From JAWCQZ01 sp038869515 [NCBI: Halobacteria archaeon] (GTDB lineage Archaea > Halobacteriota > Syntropharchaeia > JACQPP01), in contig JAWCQZ010000009.1 in assembly GCA_038869515.1 (NCBI GenBank), forward strand, positions 1-64,000: DNA of 64,000 nt, read 5' to 3'. Made by a program: the position numbers and the translations under genes. The notes beneath the pieces are model-generated. The model worked only from the letters and a program-made list of their open reading frames with translations, was not told where the DNA came from and did no database searches. Below, piece after piece: positions 1-9,082 of the stretch. Each line of letters begins with the position of its first letter. The stretch's first letter is position 1.

Positions 1-136
1 GCGAGAATGAAGCCCGCGCCGACGGGACGAGAGAGTTCCCGAGGGGCTCGGGACTTCTCGCGCTCGCTTCGGGCGGGTTCCGCGAGTGGAGACCCCCGGG
101 ACCCCGTGTGCGGGGGGAGGGCCCGGGAGTGGACCT

Positions 137-175
137 GCCTTTTTCCGCGCGGGCGGAGCCCGCGCGGAAAAAGGC
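137..175. terminator. Perfect 18-bp GC/AT inverted repeat
   Basis: Positions 137-154 and 158-175 are exact reverse complements around a GGA loop; the outer part of the stem is a T5/A5 tract and the inner part is GC only. It lies 53 nt before the acyl-CoA ligase start, and bases 1-136 hold no convincing gene, only further short palindromes. A terminator for an upstream gene, or a mobile hairpin element, are both possible. Confidence 0.5.
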
Positions 176-227
176 CTATGTTCAGCCGCGGAAATCTTCT
201 TTAGACCCGCCGGCCACCCCCCACTCC

Positions 228-1832
228 ATGCAGGTCCCCCCCGACCGCCCCTGGCTGAAGCACTACCCCCCGAACATCCCCCGGGAGGTCGAACCGGTCC
301 CCATGCCCATCGGGGACTATCTCAAGAAAGGGCTCCGGGAGTTCCCGCAGAACGACGCGCTGATTTTCTACGGCATGCGCACCCCCTACGCGAAACTGGA
401 CGACCAGGTGGACCGGGTTGCGACCGCGCTCCACAAGATGGGAGTGCGGAAGGGGGACCGGGTCGCCATGTACATGCCCAACTGCCCCGCCTACGTGATT
501 TCCGATTTCGCCGCCCTGCGCCTCGGGGCCATCATCGTCAACACCAACCCGCTCTTCGTCGAGCGGGAACTGGAGCACCAGTTGAAGGACTCGGGGGCGG
601 AGACCCTCATCGCCTACGACCAGTTGCTTCCGAAGGTCCAGGCGGTGCGGGAGCGGACATCCCTGAAGAACGTCGTCTCGGTCGGCCTCCTCGCCCCGCC
701 GAAGCCCGCCCGGGGGGTGACCCCGTTCGAAGCGCTGCTCAAGGCGCCCCGGGAGCCGCCGGAGGTCAGGGTGGGCCTCGACGACGTCGCCTTCCTCCAG
801 TATACCGGCGGGACCACCGGCTTCCCGAAGTGCGCCATCCACACCCACGGCACCGTCGGGGCGCAGATCGCCCAGTTGCAGTCGTGGTTCGTGAACGACA
901 GGCCGGGAGGCGAGCGGACCCTCCTCGTGATGCCGCTCTTCCACGTCTACGGGTTGATCACCCTCTTCCGCACGCTCTTCGGCGGCTCGACCATCATCCT
1001 CCTCCCGAGGTTCGACCTCGAAGAGTTCCTGAAGACCATCGAGCAGACGAAGCCGACCTGGATGCCGGTGGTGCCGACCATCTTCACCGCGCTCATCAAC
1101 CACCCGCGGGGCCCCGAGGTGGTGAAGACCATCCGGTCGTGCCTCTCGGGCGCCGCGCCCCTGCCGCTCGAGGTGCTCCGGAAGTTCGAGGAGCTGACCG
1201 GGGGCGTCATCGCCGAAGGGTACGGGATGACCGAGATGTGCGCCGGGAGCCACGTGAACCCGCCCTTCGGGAAGCGGAAGCCGGGGACGGTCGGCATCCC
1301 GCTGCCCGGGGTCGACTCGAAAATCGTGGACGTCAACGACGGGGCGAAGGAACTCCCGCCCGGCGAGGTCGGGGAGCTGGTGATGCGCGGGCCCCAGATG
1401 ATGAAGGGGTACTGGAACCAGCCGGAGGAGACCGCGAAGACGGTGCGGGACGGGTGGCTCTACACCGGGGACATCGGGAGAATGGACGAGGAGGGCTACT
1501 TCTCCATCGTGGACCGCAAGAAGGACATGCTGCTCTGCGGCGGCTACAACGTCTACCCGGTCGAAATCGAGTCGGTCCTCTACGAGCACCCCAAGGTGAA
1601 GGAGGCCGCGGTCGTCGGCGTCCCCGACACCTACCGGGGGGAGAGCCCCAAGGCGTTCGTGGTGCTGAAGGAGGGGCAGAGCGCGACGGAGCAGGAGTTG
1701 CTCGACTACTGCCGGACGAAACTGGCGGCCTACAAGGCGCCGCGGTTCGTCGAGTTCCGGAAGGAGTTGCCGAAGACGCTCATCGGGAAGATTCTGCGGA
1801 AGGAGTTGCGCGCGACCTCTCAGAGAGGTTGA
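228..1832 (+). CDS. AMP-forming long-chain acyl-CoA ligase
   Basis: Activates a carboxylic acid, probably a fatty acid, with ATP to an acyl-adenylate and then an acyl-CoA. The 534-aa length is normal for the ANL superfamily. Visible motifs are the P-loop YTGGTTGFPK (about 192-201), YGMTE (about 332), YTGD (412-415), the hinge DRKKD (about 429) and the catalytic lysine in IGKILRK (about K521). I chose the ATG at 228 because upstream in-frame codons give unstructured sequence across the hairpin, and a TATA-like tctttaga lies about 27 nt upstream. Chain-length specificity cannot be read from the sequence. Confidence 0.93.
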   Translation: MQVPPDRPWLKHYPPNIPREVEPVPMPIGDYLKKGLREFPQNDALIFYGMRTPYAKLDDQVDRVATALHKMGVRKGDRVAMYMPNCPAYVISDFAALRLGAIIVNTNPLFVERELEHQLKDSGAETLIAYDQLLPKVQAVRERTSLKNVVSVGLLAPPKPARGVTPFEALLKAPREPPEVRVGLDDVAFLQYTGGTTGFPKCAIHTHGTVGAQIAQLQSWFVNDRPGGERTLLVMPLFHVYGLITLFRTLFGGSTIILLPRFDLEEFLKTIEQTKPTWMPVVPTIFTALINHPRGPEVVKTIRSCLSGAAPLPLEVLRKFEELTGGVIAEGYGMTEMCAGSHVNPPFGKRKPGTVGIPLPGVDSKIVDVNDGAKELPPGEVGELVMRGPQMMKGYWNQPEETAKTVRDGWLYTGDIGRMDEEGYFSIVDRKKDMLLCGGYNVYPVEIESVLYEHPKVKEAAVVGVPDTYRGESPKAFVVLKEGQSATEQELLDYCRTKLAAYKAPRFVEFRKELPKTLIGKILRKELRATSQRG

Positions 1833-1891
1833 AACTCCTCAAACCCGGCAGGTTCGCCGCAAAGGAGGCGCGGCGCGCGTGACCCGCCCGC

Positions 1892-3055
1892 CTAATTCGA
1901 ACCCTTCCTCATCCCCTTCGCCGGCGGCACCTTCAACTCCCTCAGCAGCGCCCTCCGGATTTTCCCGTCCTCCAGTTGCGCCTTGGTCGAATTGTAGCCG
2001 AACTCCAGCATCGTCTTCCGATGGGTGTAGTCCATCGGATTGTAGGCGTAGGCCGCCATCTCGGCCGGGTCGGGCTCCAGGCGGACGACTTTGACCTCGG
2101 GGTGGCTGGCGCGGAACCGGGCGAGGCCCAGTTCGAGCCGGTTGTAGTTGAAGATGCGGAAGGCCTGGTCGATGACGGTGTGGACGCCCCGGTCCCGCAG
2201 CGAGGCGCAGGTCCCGTCGAGGGCGGGGATGCAGACGCGGCGCCGGTCGTTCTTGATGGGCACCACCGGGTTCACCACGACCACGGTCCGGGCCCCCGCG
2301 TGCATGAGGACGTCGATGTGCGCGGCGGAGCCCGTGCCGCCGTCGATCAGTTCCCGCCCCTTCAGCGAGACGGGCGCGTAGACTCCGGGGATGGCGCAGG
2401 AGGCGACAACCGCGTCCACCACCGGGACATCCTGGTTCTCCCCGGGCCCGAAGAGAACCCGCTCGGCGGTGTCGAGGTCCAGCGCGGTGACCCAGAAGGC
2501 CATCGGGAGGTCCCGGAAATGCGCCGGGAACCCCCGGTGCTCCGAGAGGCGGCCCAGGTAGCGGCGGACCGGCTCGAGGGAGAGGAGTCCCGAAGGAAGC
2601 ATCTCCTCCACAACCTCGACGGGGTCCACGACCCGCCCGCGCAGGAGCGCGCCGGCGGCGAGGGCCGCCTTGCGGGCCTCATGGGCCAGCGCTGCGGCCA
2701 CCGTCTCGGGCGGAGGGAGAAAGACGTCGGTCCAGTGGAAGTTGAGCGGGTCGCGCCGGTTCTCCATCACGACGCGCGAGGCCTCGGCGGGCTTCACCCC
2801 GTTGGCCAGGAGCATTCCCACGATGGCCCCCGCGCTGGTCCCCACGACCATGTCGATGTCGCTCACCGACATCTCCGGCTCGAGGGCCTCGTCGAGGGCC
2901 TTCAGGGCGCCGAGTTCATACATCACTCCCAGCAACCCCCCGCCGCAGAGGGCGAGCCCGACCCGGGGCCACCCCTGCAGGGGGAACCACTCCTCGGGCC
3001 CGCCGTTGCCGTGGGAGCGCTTCGACGCCCGGCGCCTTCGGGAGTTCGCCATCAT
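1892..3055 (-). CDS. Patatin-like phospholipase
   Basis: A 387-aa serine lipid acyl hydrolase of the patatin/RssA family. The oxyanion loop is CGGGLLG (37-43), the nucleophile elbow is GTSAG with Ser74, and the catalytic Asp of the dyad is in ELIDGG (D238). There is no signal peptide, so it probably acts in the cytoplasm or on the inner membrane face. The N-terminus is basic and low complexity. A weak box (tgatattcc) lies about 24 nt upstream. It converges with the acyl-CoA ligase, and a lipid turnover link between the two is only suggested by adjacency. Confidence 0.9.
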   Translation of the reverse strand: MMANSRRRRASKRSHGNGGPEEWFPLQGWPRVGLALCGGGLLGVMYELGALKALDEALEPEMSVSDIDMVVGTSAGAIVGMLLANGVKPAEASRVVMENRRDPLNFHWTDVFLPPPETVAAALAHEARKAALAAGALLRGRVVDPVEVVEEMLPSGLLSLEPVRRYLGRLSEHRGFPAHFRDLPMAFWVTALDLDTAERVLFGPGENQDVPVVDAVVASCAIPGVYAPVSLKGRELIDGGTGSAAHIDVLMHAGARTVVVVNPVVPIKNDRRRVCIPALDGTCASLRDRGVHTVIDQAFRIFNYNRLELGLARFRASHPEVKVVRLEPDPAEMAAYAYNPMDYTHRKTMLEFGYNSTKAQLEDGKIRRALLRELKVPPAKGMRKGSN

Positions 3056-3076
3056 GGGCTGCGGGAGCGGGGAATA

Positions 3077-4348
3077 TCAGGCTTCCGACGAGGCGCTCCC
3101 CGGGCGGAGCCCCGGCCCGGGCAGCCACCTCCCGCCCCCGGGCCCCCCCGCCACCTCGCCCCCCGTGACCACCGCTTCGCCCCGCAGATAGACCTCTTCC
3201 GGAAAGACTCCTTTCGACCCCTCGAACGGCGTCCAGCCGCACTTCGAGTGCAGGTCGCGCCCCCGGATGGTCCGCTCCGCCTTCATGTCCACCAGCATGA
3301 AGTCGGCGTCCTTCCCCGGCTCGACCTCCCCCTTGGAGCCGAGCCCCAGGACGGCTGCGGGCCCCCGGCTCAGGAGGTCCACCGCCCGCGGCAGCATCAG
3401 CAGCCCGCGCCTCACCGCCGAGAGCGCGAGCGGCACCATCGTCTCCACTCCGGGCACCCCGGGGGGCGGGTCGGCCCCGCTCTTTTCCCTCCGGGTGTGG
3501 GGCGCGTGGTCGGAGGCGAGCGCGTCCCCCCGCCCCCGGACCAGCGGGCGCCAAAGGAGGCGCCGCGTCTCCTCACCCCGCAGGGGAGGGTGGCACCACC
3601 CGAAGGAGCCCAGCCTCCGGCGGTCCCTCTCCGAGAGGAGGAGGTGGTGGGGCGTCACCTCGCAGGTGAACCCCGCGGCGCGCGCCGCCATCAGCGTCCC
3701 GGGAAGCGAGGCGTGGGCGAGGTGGATCCGCCGGTTGCGGAACCTGCGGGCGAGCCACTCCACCGCCTCCCGCTCGCAGCCCTCCGGTCGCGAGCCGTCG
3801 GCCTCGACGCACGCCCGGCCCTCGGCGTGGAGAATGGCCAGGGCCCCCGTGCGGAGGATGGCCTGAAGCGCCCGCTCCAGCACGGGCGGGTGGAGTCGGT
3901 ACATGAAAATCTCCCCGAAAGCTGCGGCCCCGGAGCGCCAGAGAGCCGGCAGGGCCTTCAGGTTGCCTCCGTCCCAGCCCCCGGCGAGGGCGAAGTCCAC
4001 CCGGCTCCTGCGGCGGGCGGCGGCCAGTTTCTTACGGAAGGCGGCGACGGCGGTGGCCGGGGGAATCGTGTTGGGCATCTCCAGGACCGTGGTGACCCCG
4101 CCCGCAGCCGCGGCGGCGGAGCCGGTGGCCCAATCCTCCTTGGCCGACTGCCCGAGGTCGCGGAAGTGGACGTGGAGGTCCACGGCCCCCGGGAGAAGCA
4201 AGCGTCCCCGGCCCTCCACGCGGCGGAGGCCGTAGGGGGCGACCTTGGAGAGGGCCGCGACCTTTCCGCCGCGGACCGTGACGGCGCCCTCCACGAGCCG
4301 GCACTCCCGGAGGAGGCGGACGTTTTCCACGGAGAAGTCGGCGGACAC
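3077..4348 (-). CDS. pyrC: Dihydroorotase
   Basis: Third step of pyrimidine synthesis, cyclising carbamoyl-aspartate to dihydroorotate. The 423-aa amidohydrolase has the metal motif DLHVHFRD (HxH at 59/61), later metal histidines (AHAS, VTPHH) and the hallmark ASDHAPH (catalytic Asp about 280). The position where many family members carry a carboxylated lysine reads GEIFM here (Glu about 146). The start is GTG at 4348, sharing one base with the AMMECR1 stop (TAGTG); longer upstream reading frames are only the shadow of AMMECR1. Translationally coupled to it. Confidence 0.93.
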   Translation of the reverse strand: MSADFSVENVRLLRECRLVEGAVTVRGGKVAALSKVAPYGLRRVEGRGRLLLPGAVDLHVHFRDLGQSAKEDWATGSAAAAAGGVTTVLEMPNTIPPATAVAAFRKKLAAARRRSRVDFALAGGWDGGNLKALPALWRSGAAAFGEIFMYRLHPPVLERALQAILRTGALAILHAEGRACVEADGSRPEGCEREAVEWLARRFRNRRIHLAHASLPGTLMAARAAGFTCEVTPHHLLLSERDRRRLGSFGWCHPPLRGEETRRLLWRPLVRGRGDALASDHAPHTRREKSGADPPPGVPGVETMVPLALSAVRRGLLMLPRAVDLLSRGPAAVLGLGSKGEVEPGKDADFMLVDMKAERTIRGRDLHSKCGWTPFEGSKGVFPEEVYLRGEAVVTGGEVAGGPGGGRWLPGPGLRPGSASSEA

Positions 4349-4953
4349 TAGCGGCTCCGGCCGTTTTCCCTGAGCCGGACCTCCCGGACCGGTCCTCCCG
4401 GACCCGCCTCCCCGAACACCTGCCCCCGGAAGGCGAAGACCCGGGTCCCCGCGACCAGCCACGCATCCATCGGCAGCCCCGCCTTGGCGCACGCCTGGCA
4501 GAGGAACTCCTCGGCGTCCCACCCGTGCTCCACCGCGACCTGGGGCAGGAGGAGCCCCGCCCTGAGGTCGCGCCGGATGACGAGCCCGTGCTCGCCGACG
4601 ACCACCTTCCGGGGAAGGTCGAGGCGGGAGCCGGCCACTGGCTCGAGGGGCCCGAGGCGGGTCACCTCCACCGAGATGCGGGCCATCTCCCCGGCCTCCA
4701 CCGGTTCGAGGCGCGGGTCGCGGGTGGCGGCCGCGGCCGACTCCACCACCGCCCGCCCGAAGGGCTGGTCCGCCTCGGGGCGGCCGATGCACCCCCGCAG
4801 GAGGCCGCCCTCCTTCAGGGTCACGAAGGCCCCCCGGGGCTCCCGGAAGGCGGGCGCCTCCGGCGGAGCGGGGAGGGGCTTCCGGGCCGCGGCGGCCGTG
4901 GCGGCCTCGCGGGCCAGGCGCACGGCGGTGTTGCCGTCCCTTTGCGACAACAT
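4348..4953 (-). CDS. AMMECR1-domain protein
   Basis: A 201-aa full-length AMMECR1 (TIGR00296-type) protein with the invariant LRGCIG motif near residue 54 and the typical DPRLEPV and VVVGEHGLVI segments. The biochemical role of the family is unsettled; it often co-occurs with Memo-like and radical SAM proteins, which are not adjacent here. It is the first gene of a two-gene unit with pyrC (1-nt overlap) and is divergent from the RNase P RNA gene, with which it may share AT-rich promoter sequence at 4962-4980. Confidence 0.9.
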   Translation of the reverse strand: MLSQRDGNTAVRLAREAATAAAARKPLPAPPEAPAFREPRGAFVTLKEGGLLRGCIGRPEADQPFGRAVVESAAAATRDPRLEPVEAGEMARISVEVTRLGPLEPVAGSRLDLPRKVVVGEHGLVIRRDLRAGLLLPQVAVEHGWDAEEFLCQACAKAGLPMDAWLVAGTRVFAFRGQVFGEAGPGGPVREVRLRENGRSR

Positions 4954-4987
4954 TCCGCAGGTGTTATAGGCTCAAAAGATAATTCCT

Positions 4988-5452
4988 CCCCGGGAGCGGG
5001 GAAGGGCAGCCGCCGGTCCCGCGAGGTTCGACCCCTCCGGGGCTGAGGAAAGTCCCCCCACCCGGGCTCCTCCTTCGCGGGAGGGGTCCTGAGCAGGCGG
5101 GCGCCCGTACATGCTCCGCGCCTCCTTCGGACGCGCGGACATCCAAGGACGCATCCCGAGAGGGATGGCTCTGGCACAGAAACGGCACCTTCCACGCCTT
5201 GTGCGATGAACCCGAAAGGGCGAGGTCGGCGTGGGGAGGATGAAACGCCCGCGCAACGGACGCCGCAAGGCGGCCGGGGCTGCGGGGCGGCCGCGCAAGC
5301 GGCCGCGTGAATCCCCGCCGGTGCAAGTCGCACCCGCGACGCCAGACGAATGCTGCCGGGCCCCGTGACCCTCCGCCCGGCGGAGGAGCGGCCCCTTCGG
5401 GGGCCGTGAGAGGGCCCAACCAAAGGGGGCTTACTCTCCCCACTCCCCGGGA
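4988..5452 (+). ncRNA. rnpB: RNase P RNA, archaeal type
   Basis: The catalytic RNA that matures tRNA 5' ends. The universally conserved GAGGAAAGTCC core sits at about 5042-5052, and the 3' half has AGACGAATGCTGCC and GGGGGCTTACTC, the counterparts of conserved regions IV and V. The ends pair as P1: GGGAGCGGGG at 4992-5001 with CCCCACTCCC at 5438-5447, with one mismatch. A TATA-like gttatagg at 4963-4970 fits a start near 4988. At about 460 nt it is long for an archaeal RNase P RNA, with large GC-rich hairpins in the specificity half. The exact ends are estimates. Confidence 0.9.
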
Positions 5453-6035
5453 TCGGGGGGATTGCCATCCCCCCCTCCCGCTACAACTGCCGCGAGGGGA
5501 CCGACCGTCCGGGCAAGGGCGTTCTTTCCGAAACCGGCCCCAGGGCATCAGGTTGAGGTTTTCACAGATTCGGTCAAAATCTCCCCCCGGGAACCGCAGG
5601 AGCCATGGAGGTGAAGTTGAGCCGGACTCATCCCCCAAAGGGGCGCTCTGTCCTCCGGACCAAACCTCCGCATGGCGGTTTCTTTATTATTGCCCTCCGC
5701 CTACGTAGGATGACCGCCGCCAGGGGGCGCACGAGCGCCACCCTGCCAGCCCGGGGGGCAGGCCAGGCCTGTTGCTCGGGTCGGGCCGGAGACACGCGCC
5801 AGCGGTGGTCCGCGTGCCGCCAAAAGCGGTGGTCTCCGGATTCCTATCCTCGCGCCGTGGAGCGGGGCGTCCCGGGACTCCGCGCTGACGACGCTCGCCC
5901 CACGCAACTTCAGGGTCGCCTCCCCCCGGGAGGAGTCGGTCCAGGTCCGCCCTCGCCTCCGTCTCCGCATAACGGAGCGAGGGCGCGGAACGAGAGAAGT
6001 CGGACTCCACGCCGCAGGGCAAAAAGACTCGGTGA
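5453..6035. other. Intergenic region without recognised gene
   Basis: About 580 nt between the RNase P RNA and the DUF998 gene with no convincing coding frame. It contains a hairpin with AAACC/GGTTT arms followed by a T-rich run (about 5664-5692 on +) that could end a + transcript, and further GC-rich palindromes around 5790-5840 and 5960-6000. I searched by eye for tRNA T-loops and the SRP RNA core and found none. Confidence 0.5.
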
Positions 6036-6698
6036 TTACGCCGGAGAGGAGGCCGATGCCCCGGGGAAGTCTCCCCGCAGCAGCCTCCGCCCGAACAGGA
6101 TGGAGGCCGCCGACATGAATCCCGCCGCGAGGGCTTCCGGAATGGCAACGCCCTCGAAACTCGCCGCGCCGACCACGAAGACGGGGAAGGCGAGGACCAC
6201 GGCGAGGGAGCCGATGCCCAGGGAGAGAACGGCACGCCCGAGGGGCTCTCCCCGGAGGGCCTCGCTCCGCCCGGCGAGGATGAGGGAGATCGGAATCAGC
6301 AGGAAGAAGGTCGCCGCGGTGGCGGTGTGGGCGACGGCCTGCGGGGTGAACTCGGGAACCTCGCCGGGCGTGAGGCCCGGGAGGTGGGGCCACGGGAAGA
6401 TGCCGACGCCGATGAGGGATGCGAGGGCCACCGCCAGCAGCGCGCGCCCCGCGCGGCCCCGCAGGTCGGTGGCGAGCCCGCCGAGCCCCGCGACCATGAC
6501 GAGCCCCAGGCCGCCGGTGAGGACGAGGCCCGCGTTGAAGAGGGCGGGGACGCTCCCCGCCGGGGAGCCGAGGTGGCTGAGGGCGTGGTCGCGCCACCGG
6601 AACCACGGGTTGGCGGCGATGGATGCGGCGATGAATGCCCAGCCGAGGGGCGGGGCGAGGAGGCCGCAGAGGCCGGCGACCCTCGGCGAGACCCGCAC
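6036..6698 (-). CDS. DUF998 family membrane protein
   Basis: A 220-aa integral membrane protein with about six hydrophobic segments. The family signature lies just after the first segment (DHALSHLG at about 37-44). No enzymatic function is established for DUF998. It starts 3 nt beyond the stop of the upstream DUF835 sensor gene, so the two are almost certainly cotranscribed, which makes a role in the same membrane process plausible but unproven. Confidence 0.75.
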   Translation of the reverse strand: MRVSPRVAGLCGLLAPPLGWAFIAASIAANPWFRWRDHALSHLGSPAGSVPALFNAGLVLTGGLGLVMVAGLGGLATDLRGRAGRALLAVALASLIGVGIFPWPHLPGLTPGEVPEFTPQAVAHTATAATFFLLIPISLILAGRSEALRGEPLGRAVLSLGIGSLAVVLAFPVFVVGAASFEGVAIPEALAAGFMSAASILFGRRLLRGDFPGASASSPA

Positions 6699-6701
6699 GG
6701 C

Positions 6702-9005
6702 CTACCTCCCCTCCAGGACCGTCAACTCGCGCCTCAGGTAGGCCACCTTGGCCGGCTCCAGCGCGTAGGGGTCGAGGGGGACGAATGCGACGGCCTGGCG
6801 GGTCGCGCAGAGGTCCACCAGGTGGCCGAGGAGCCTCTGGACCGCGGCGAAGGAAGCGATGGCGGCGATGTGGTCCACGCCTTCGAGGAGGACCGCGCGG
6901 TCCTCGCCTTCCTCCAGGAAGTCCCGGAGCATCTTCAGCAGCAGTTCGAGGTCCGAGGGGTCCACCCGGTCGGGCCCCTTGGAAGTGGTGAGCCAGACCG
7001 CCCGGGTCCCGGGCCCGAGTCCATGCCTCTGGCGGACCTCCTCGGGGCTGGAGCGGCTCACGGCCAGGATCTTGCGGCCCCCGGAGGCCCACTCCTTGAG
7101 CCGCCGGTAGGCGCCGTCCGGGCCCTTCTCGAGGAGGAGGTGGACCGAGCCGGGAGAGACCCCTGCGGGGGAGGGGCGTCCGCCGGGCGGCTCCTCCATT
7201 CCCCGGGCCCTCCCCTCGCCCTTCAGGAGAGCGGCCTCGCGGGGGTCGAGGGACTCGGCGCCGACGGCGACGAGGAGGCGGCCCTTGTGCGACGCGGTCC
7301 GCTCCTGGAGGTGGTTGACCAGTTTCAGGATGGGCGTGAACCCCCGGTGGAGTTTCAAGTATTCGATGCCCTCCAGGAGGACCGCGGCCCCTTCCGCCCT
7401 CCCCAGGTGGCCCTCGACGGCAGAGAGGAGGAGTTCGAGGTCCACCGGCCGGAGGTTCCTCTCGCCCGGCAGGGAGGAGAGCCAGTAGACCTCGGCTCCG
7501 GGGATCTCCTCCCTCACTTTTCGCGGGTCGCGGCGGGTGATGGCGAGGCCGGGGGCGCCCGACGCGACGAGGGAGCGGAAGAGGCCGTAGGCGTATCCGG
7601 GGCGCCTCTCCTGGACGATGGCCGAAGTCCCGGGGGGGAGGTCGGGGACCGGTAGGACCGGCGGAGGCGCGCGGGCCGGAGATTGCGAAGGAGGCGGCGG
7701 GGCGGGGGCCGACCCGGGAGGCGCCGCCGCGGTCCGGGGAGGCGGGGGCGCGCCCCCCGCACCGGCCGCCCTCCGGGCCGCGCGCCTGCGGCGCAGGAGG
7801 ATGAGCGCGACCGCGACAATCAAAATCGGCAGGATGATGATGCCGGGACCCCCGTCCTGCTTCCGCGCCTCTCCGGACGCCTCCCCGGAGGCCTGCCCCG
7901 GCGAAGCGGCGGCGAGTGCGACGTCAAGTTTCTCCCCGCCTGCCTCCACCTGCAGGGTGGCGCGGTTGGGCGCGAAGCCGCCCAGTGTCAGCTCGACGAC
8001 GTGGGAGCCCCGCTCCAGGGGAATCCGCGCGGGGGTGACTCCGCGGAAGACGCCGTCCACGGTGACGACCGCTCCGGCGGGGGTGGACCCGATTTCCGCC
8101 GGGGTCTGGGGGTAGCGGTCGGAGAGACCGAAGAGGTGGACGGCGGAATCCCGGGAGGCCACGACGAGGAGACTCCCGTCCGGTGAGAAGGCGAGGGCCA
8201 CCGGCCCCTGCAGCCCTTCCCGGGCGGCCACCTGGAGGTCCCCGCCGAGCAGGACGACCTCGTTCCCGCCCGCCGCCGCGACGAGCGCCCCGTCGGGGGG
8301 GGAGGCCAGGGTCCCGGGGCCCGGGAGCGCCTTGACCTGGATGAAGCGGCCCGAATCGTCGAAACGGTAGAGGTTCCCGGCGGAGTCGAGGGCCACCCCT
8401 CCCCCGTCCCACGCCTTCACCTCGAGGACGTTCGAGACGGGGACCTGCCACCGGATTCCAAGGGTTCCGGAGTCGAGGGAGAGGACGGAGCTCGGGTCGG
8501 CGGCCAGGAGGGTGCTCCCGCCGGGCGAAGCGGAGAGGGCCCGGAGGCCGGGGAGGGAGCGCTTCGCCAATTCGTTCCCGTCCGCGCCGAGCAGCCCGGC
8601 CACATCCCCTGCGGCGTAGAGGACCCGGTGGTCGGACGTGGAGGAGAGGTTCGTGACGGGGGAGCCGACCCTGAAGGTCCACCGGGGAGCCCCCTGGTCG
8701 TCGAGGGCGACGACCTCCCCGCCCCCTGCGCCCCGGGTCCCTGCGAATGAGCGGCTCCCGTCGGGCGCGAGGGCGAAGGAGACGAGGTCGGCGACGGGCC
8801 ACTTCCCCGCGGGGTATCCCCCGAGGATGAGGGAGACGCCGTGGCCGGTCGGAACCGCGATGAGGGTCGCGTTGTCGGTGGCCGCCAGACCCAGCGGAAT
8901 CCCGTCGGTCGGGACCTGGTGGAGCAGGGCCATCTGAGCCGCAGCTGGGGAGGCGAGGACCGCGAGCAGGAGAGCGAGCCGGAGAATGGTCCGGGAGAGG
9001 CCCAT
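6702..9005 (-). CDS. Membrane sensor: propeller-PEGA-TM-two DUF835
   Basis: A 767-aa modular protein. Residues 1-23 form a signal peptide ending in AAAQ; about 24-300 look like a beta-propeller of PQQ/WD40-like repeats; about 305-375 is a PEGA domain (STPAGAVVTVDG); about 393-412 is a transmembrane helix (IIILPILIVAVALILL) followed by a basic stop-transfer. A Pro/Ala linker then leads to two tandem DUF835 domains (about 485-620 and 645-767) that share the LLLSAVEG/LLLKMLRD and VLLEGIEYL/VLLEGVDHI segments. The layout suggests outside sensing and cytoplasmic output. It is divergent from a KaiC-like ATPase and upstream of the DUF998 gene. Confidence 0.8.
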   Translation of the reverse strand: MGLSRTILRLALLLAVLASPAAAQMALLHQVPTDGIPLGLAATDNATLIAVPTGHGVSLILGGYPAGKWPVADLVSFALAPDGSRSFAGTRGAGGGEVVALDDQGAPRWTFRVGSPVTNLSSTSDHRVLYAAGDVAGLLGADGNELAKRSLPGLRALSASPGGSTLLAADPSSVLSLDSGTLGIRWQVPVSNVLEVKAWDGGGVALDSAGNLYRFDDSGRFIQVKALPGPGTLASPPDGALVAAAGGNEVVLLGGDLQVAAREGLQGPVALAFSPDGSLLVVASRDSAVHLFGLSDRYPQTPAEIGSTPAGAVVTVDGVFRGVTPARIPLERGSHVVELTLGGFAPNRATLQVEAGGEKLDVALAAASPGQASGEASGEARKQDGGPGIIILPILIVAVALILLRRRRAARRAAGAGGAPPPPRTAAAPPGSAPAPPPPSQSPARAPPPVLPVPDLPPGTSAIVQERRPGYAYGLFRSLVASGAPGLAITRRDPRKVREEIPGAEVYWLSSLPGERNLRPVDLELLLSAVEGHLGRAEGAAVLLEGIEYLKLHRGFTPILKLVNHLQERTASHKGRLLVAVGAESLDPREAALLKGEGRARGMEEPPGGRPSPAGVSPGSVHLLLEKGPDGAYRRLKEWASGGRKILAVSRSSPEEVRQRHGLGPGTRAVWLTTSKGPDRVDPSDLELLLKMLRDFLEEGEDRAVLLEGVDHIAAIASFAAVQRLLGHLVDLCATRQAVAFVPLDPYALEPAKVAYLRRELTVLEGR

Positions 9006-9045
9006 GGAGGGGACGATGGGAGGGAGCCGGAAAAGGGTTCCCTCA

Positions 9046-9055
9046 ATATTTAAAT
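9046..9055 (+). promoter_or_regulatory. TATA-like box for KaiC-like gene
   Basis: The palindromic atatttaaat lies 28-37 nt before the ATG at 9083, a typical archaeal TATA position for a nearly leaderless transcript. It is also about 47 nt from the start of the divergent DUF835 sensor gene, so it could serve both. Confidence 0.6.
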
Positions 9056-9082
9056 CGCGCGACTCCAGGAGGGACCTGCGCC

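Noticed and set aside
86-1882. Long open frames overlapping the acyl-CoA ligase on both strands
   Set aside because: Arg/Pro/Gly/Ala-rich shadows produced by high G+C; the ligase frame alone has conserved motifs. The same applies to most other long alternate frames in the window.
1976-4351. A 791-codon + strand frame across the patatin and pyrC genes
   Set aside because: Composition is that of an antisense shadow (His/Gly/Glu/Arg-rich) without any domain; the minus-strand genes are clear.
5480-5700. Possible SRP RNA or tRNA after the RNase P RNA
   Set aside because: The SRP core sequence is absent, and no T-loop with matching arms could be found on either strand.
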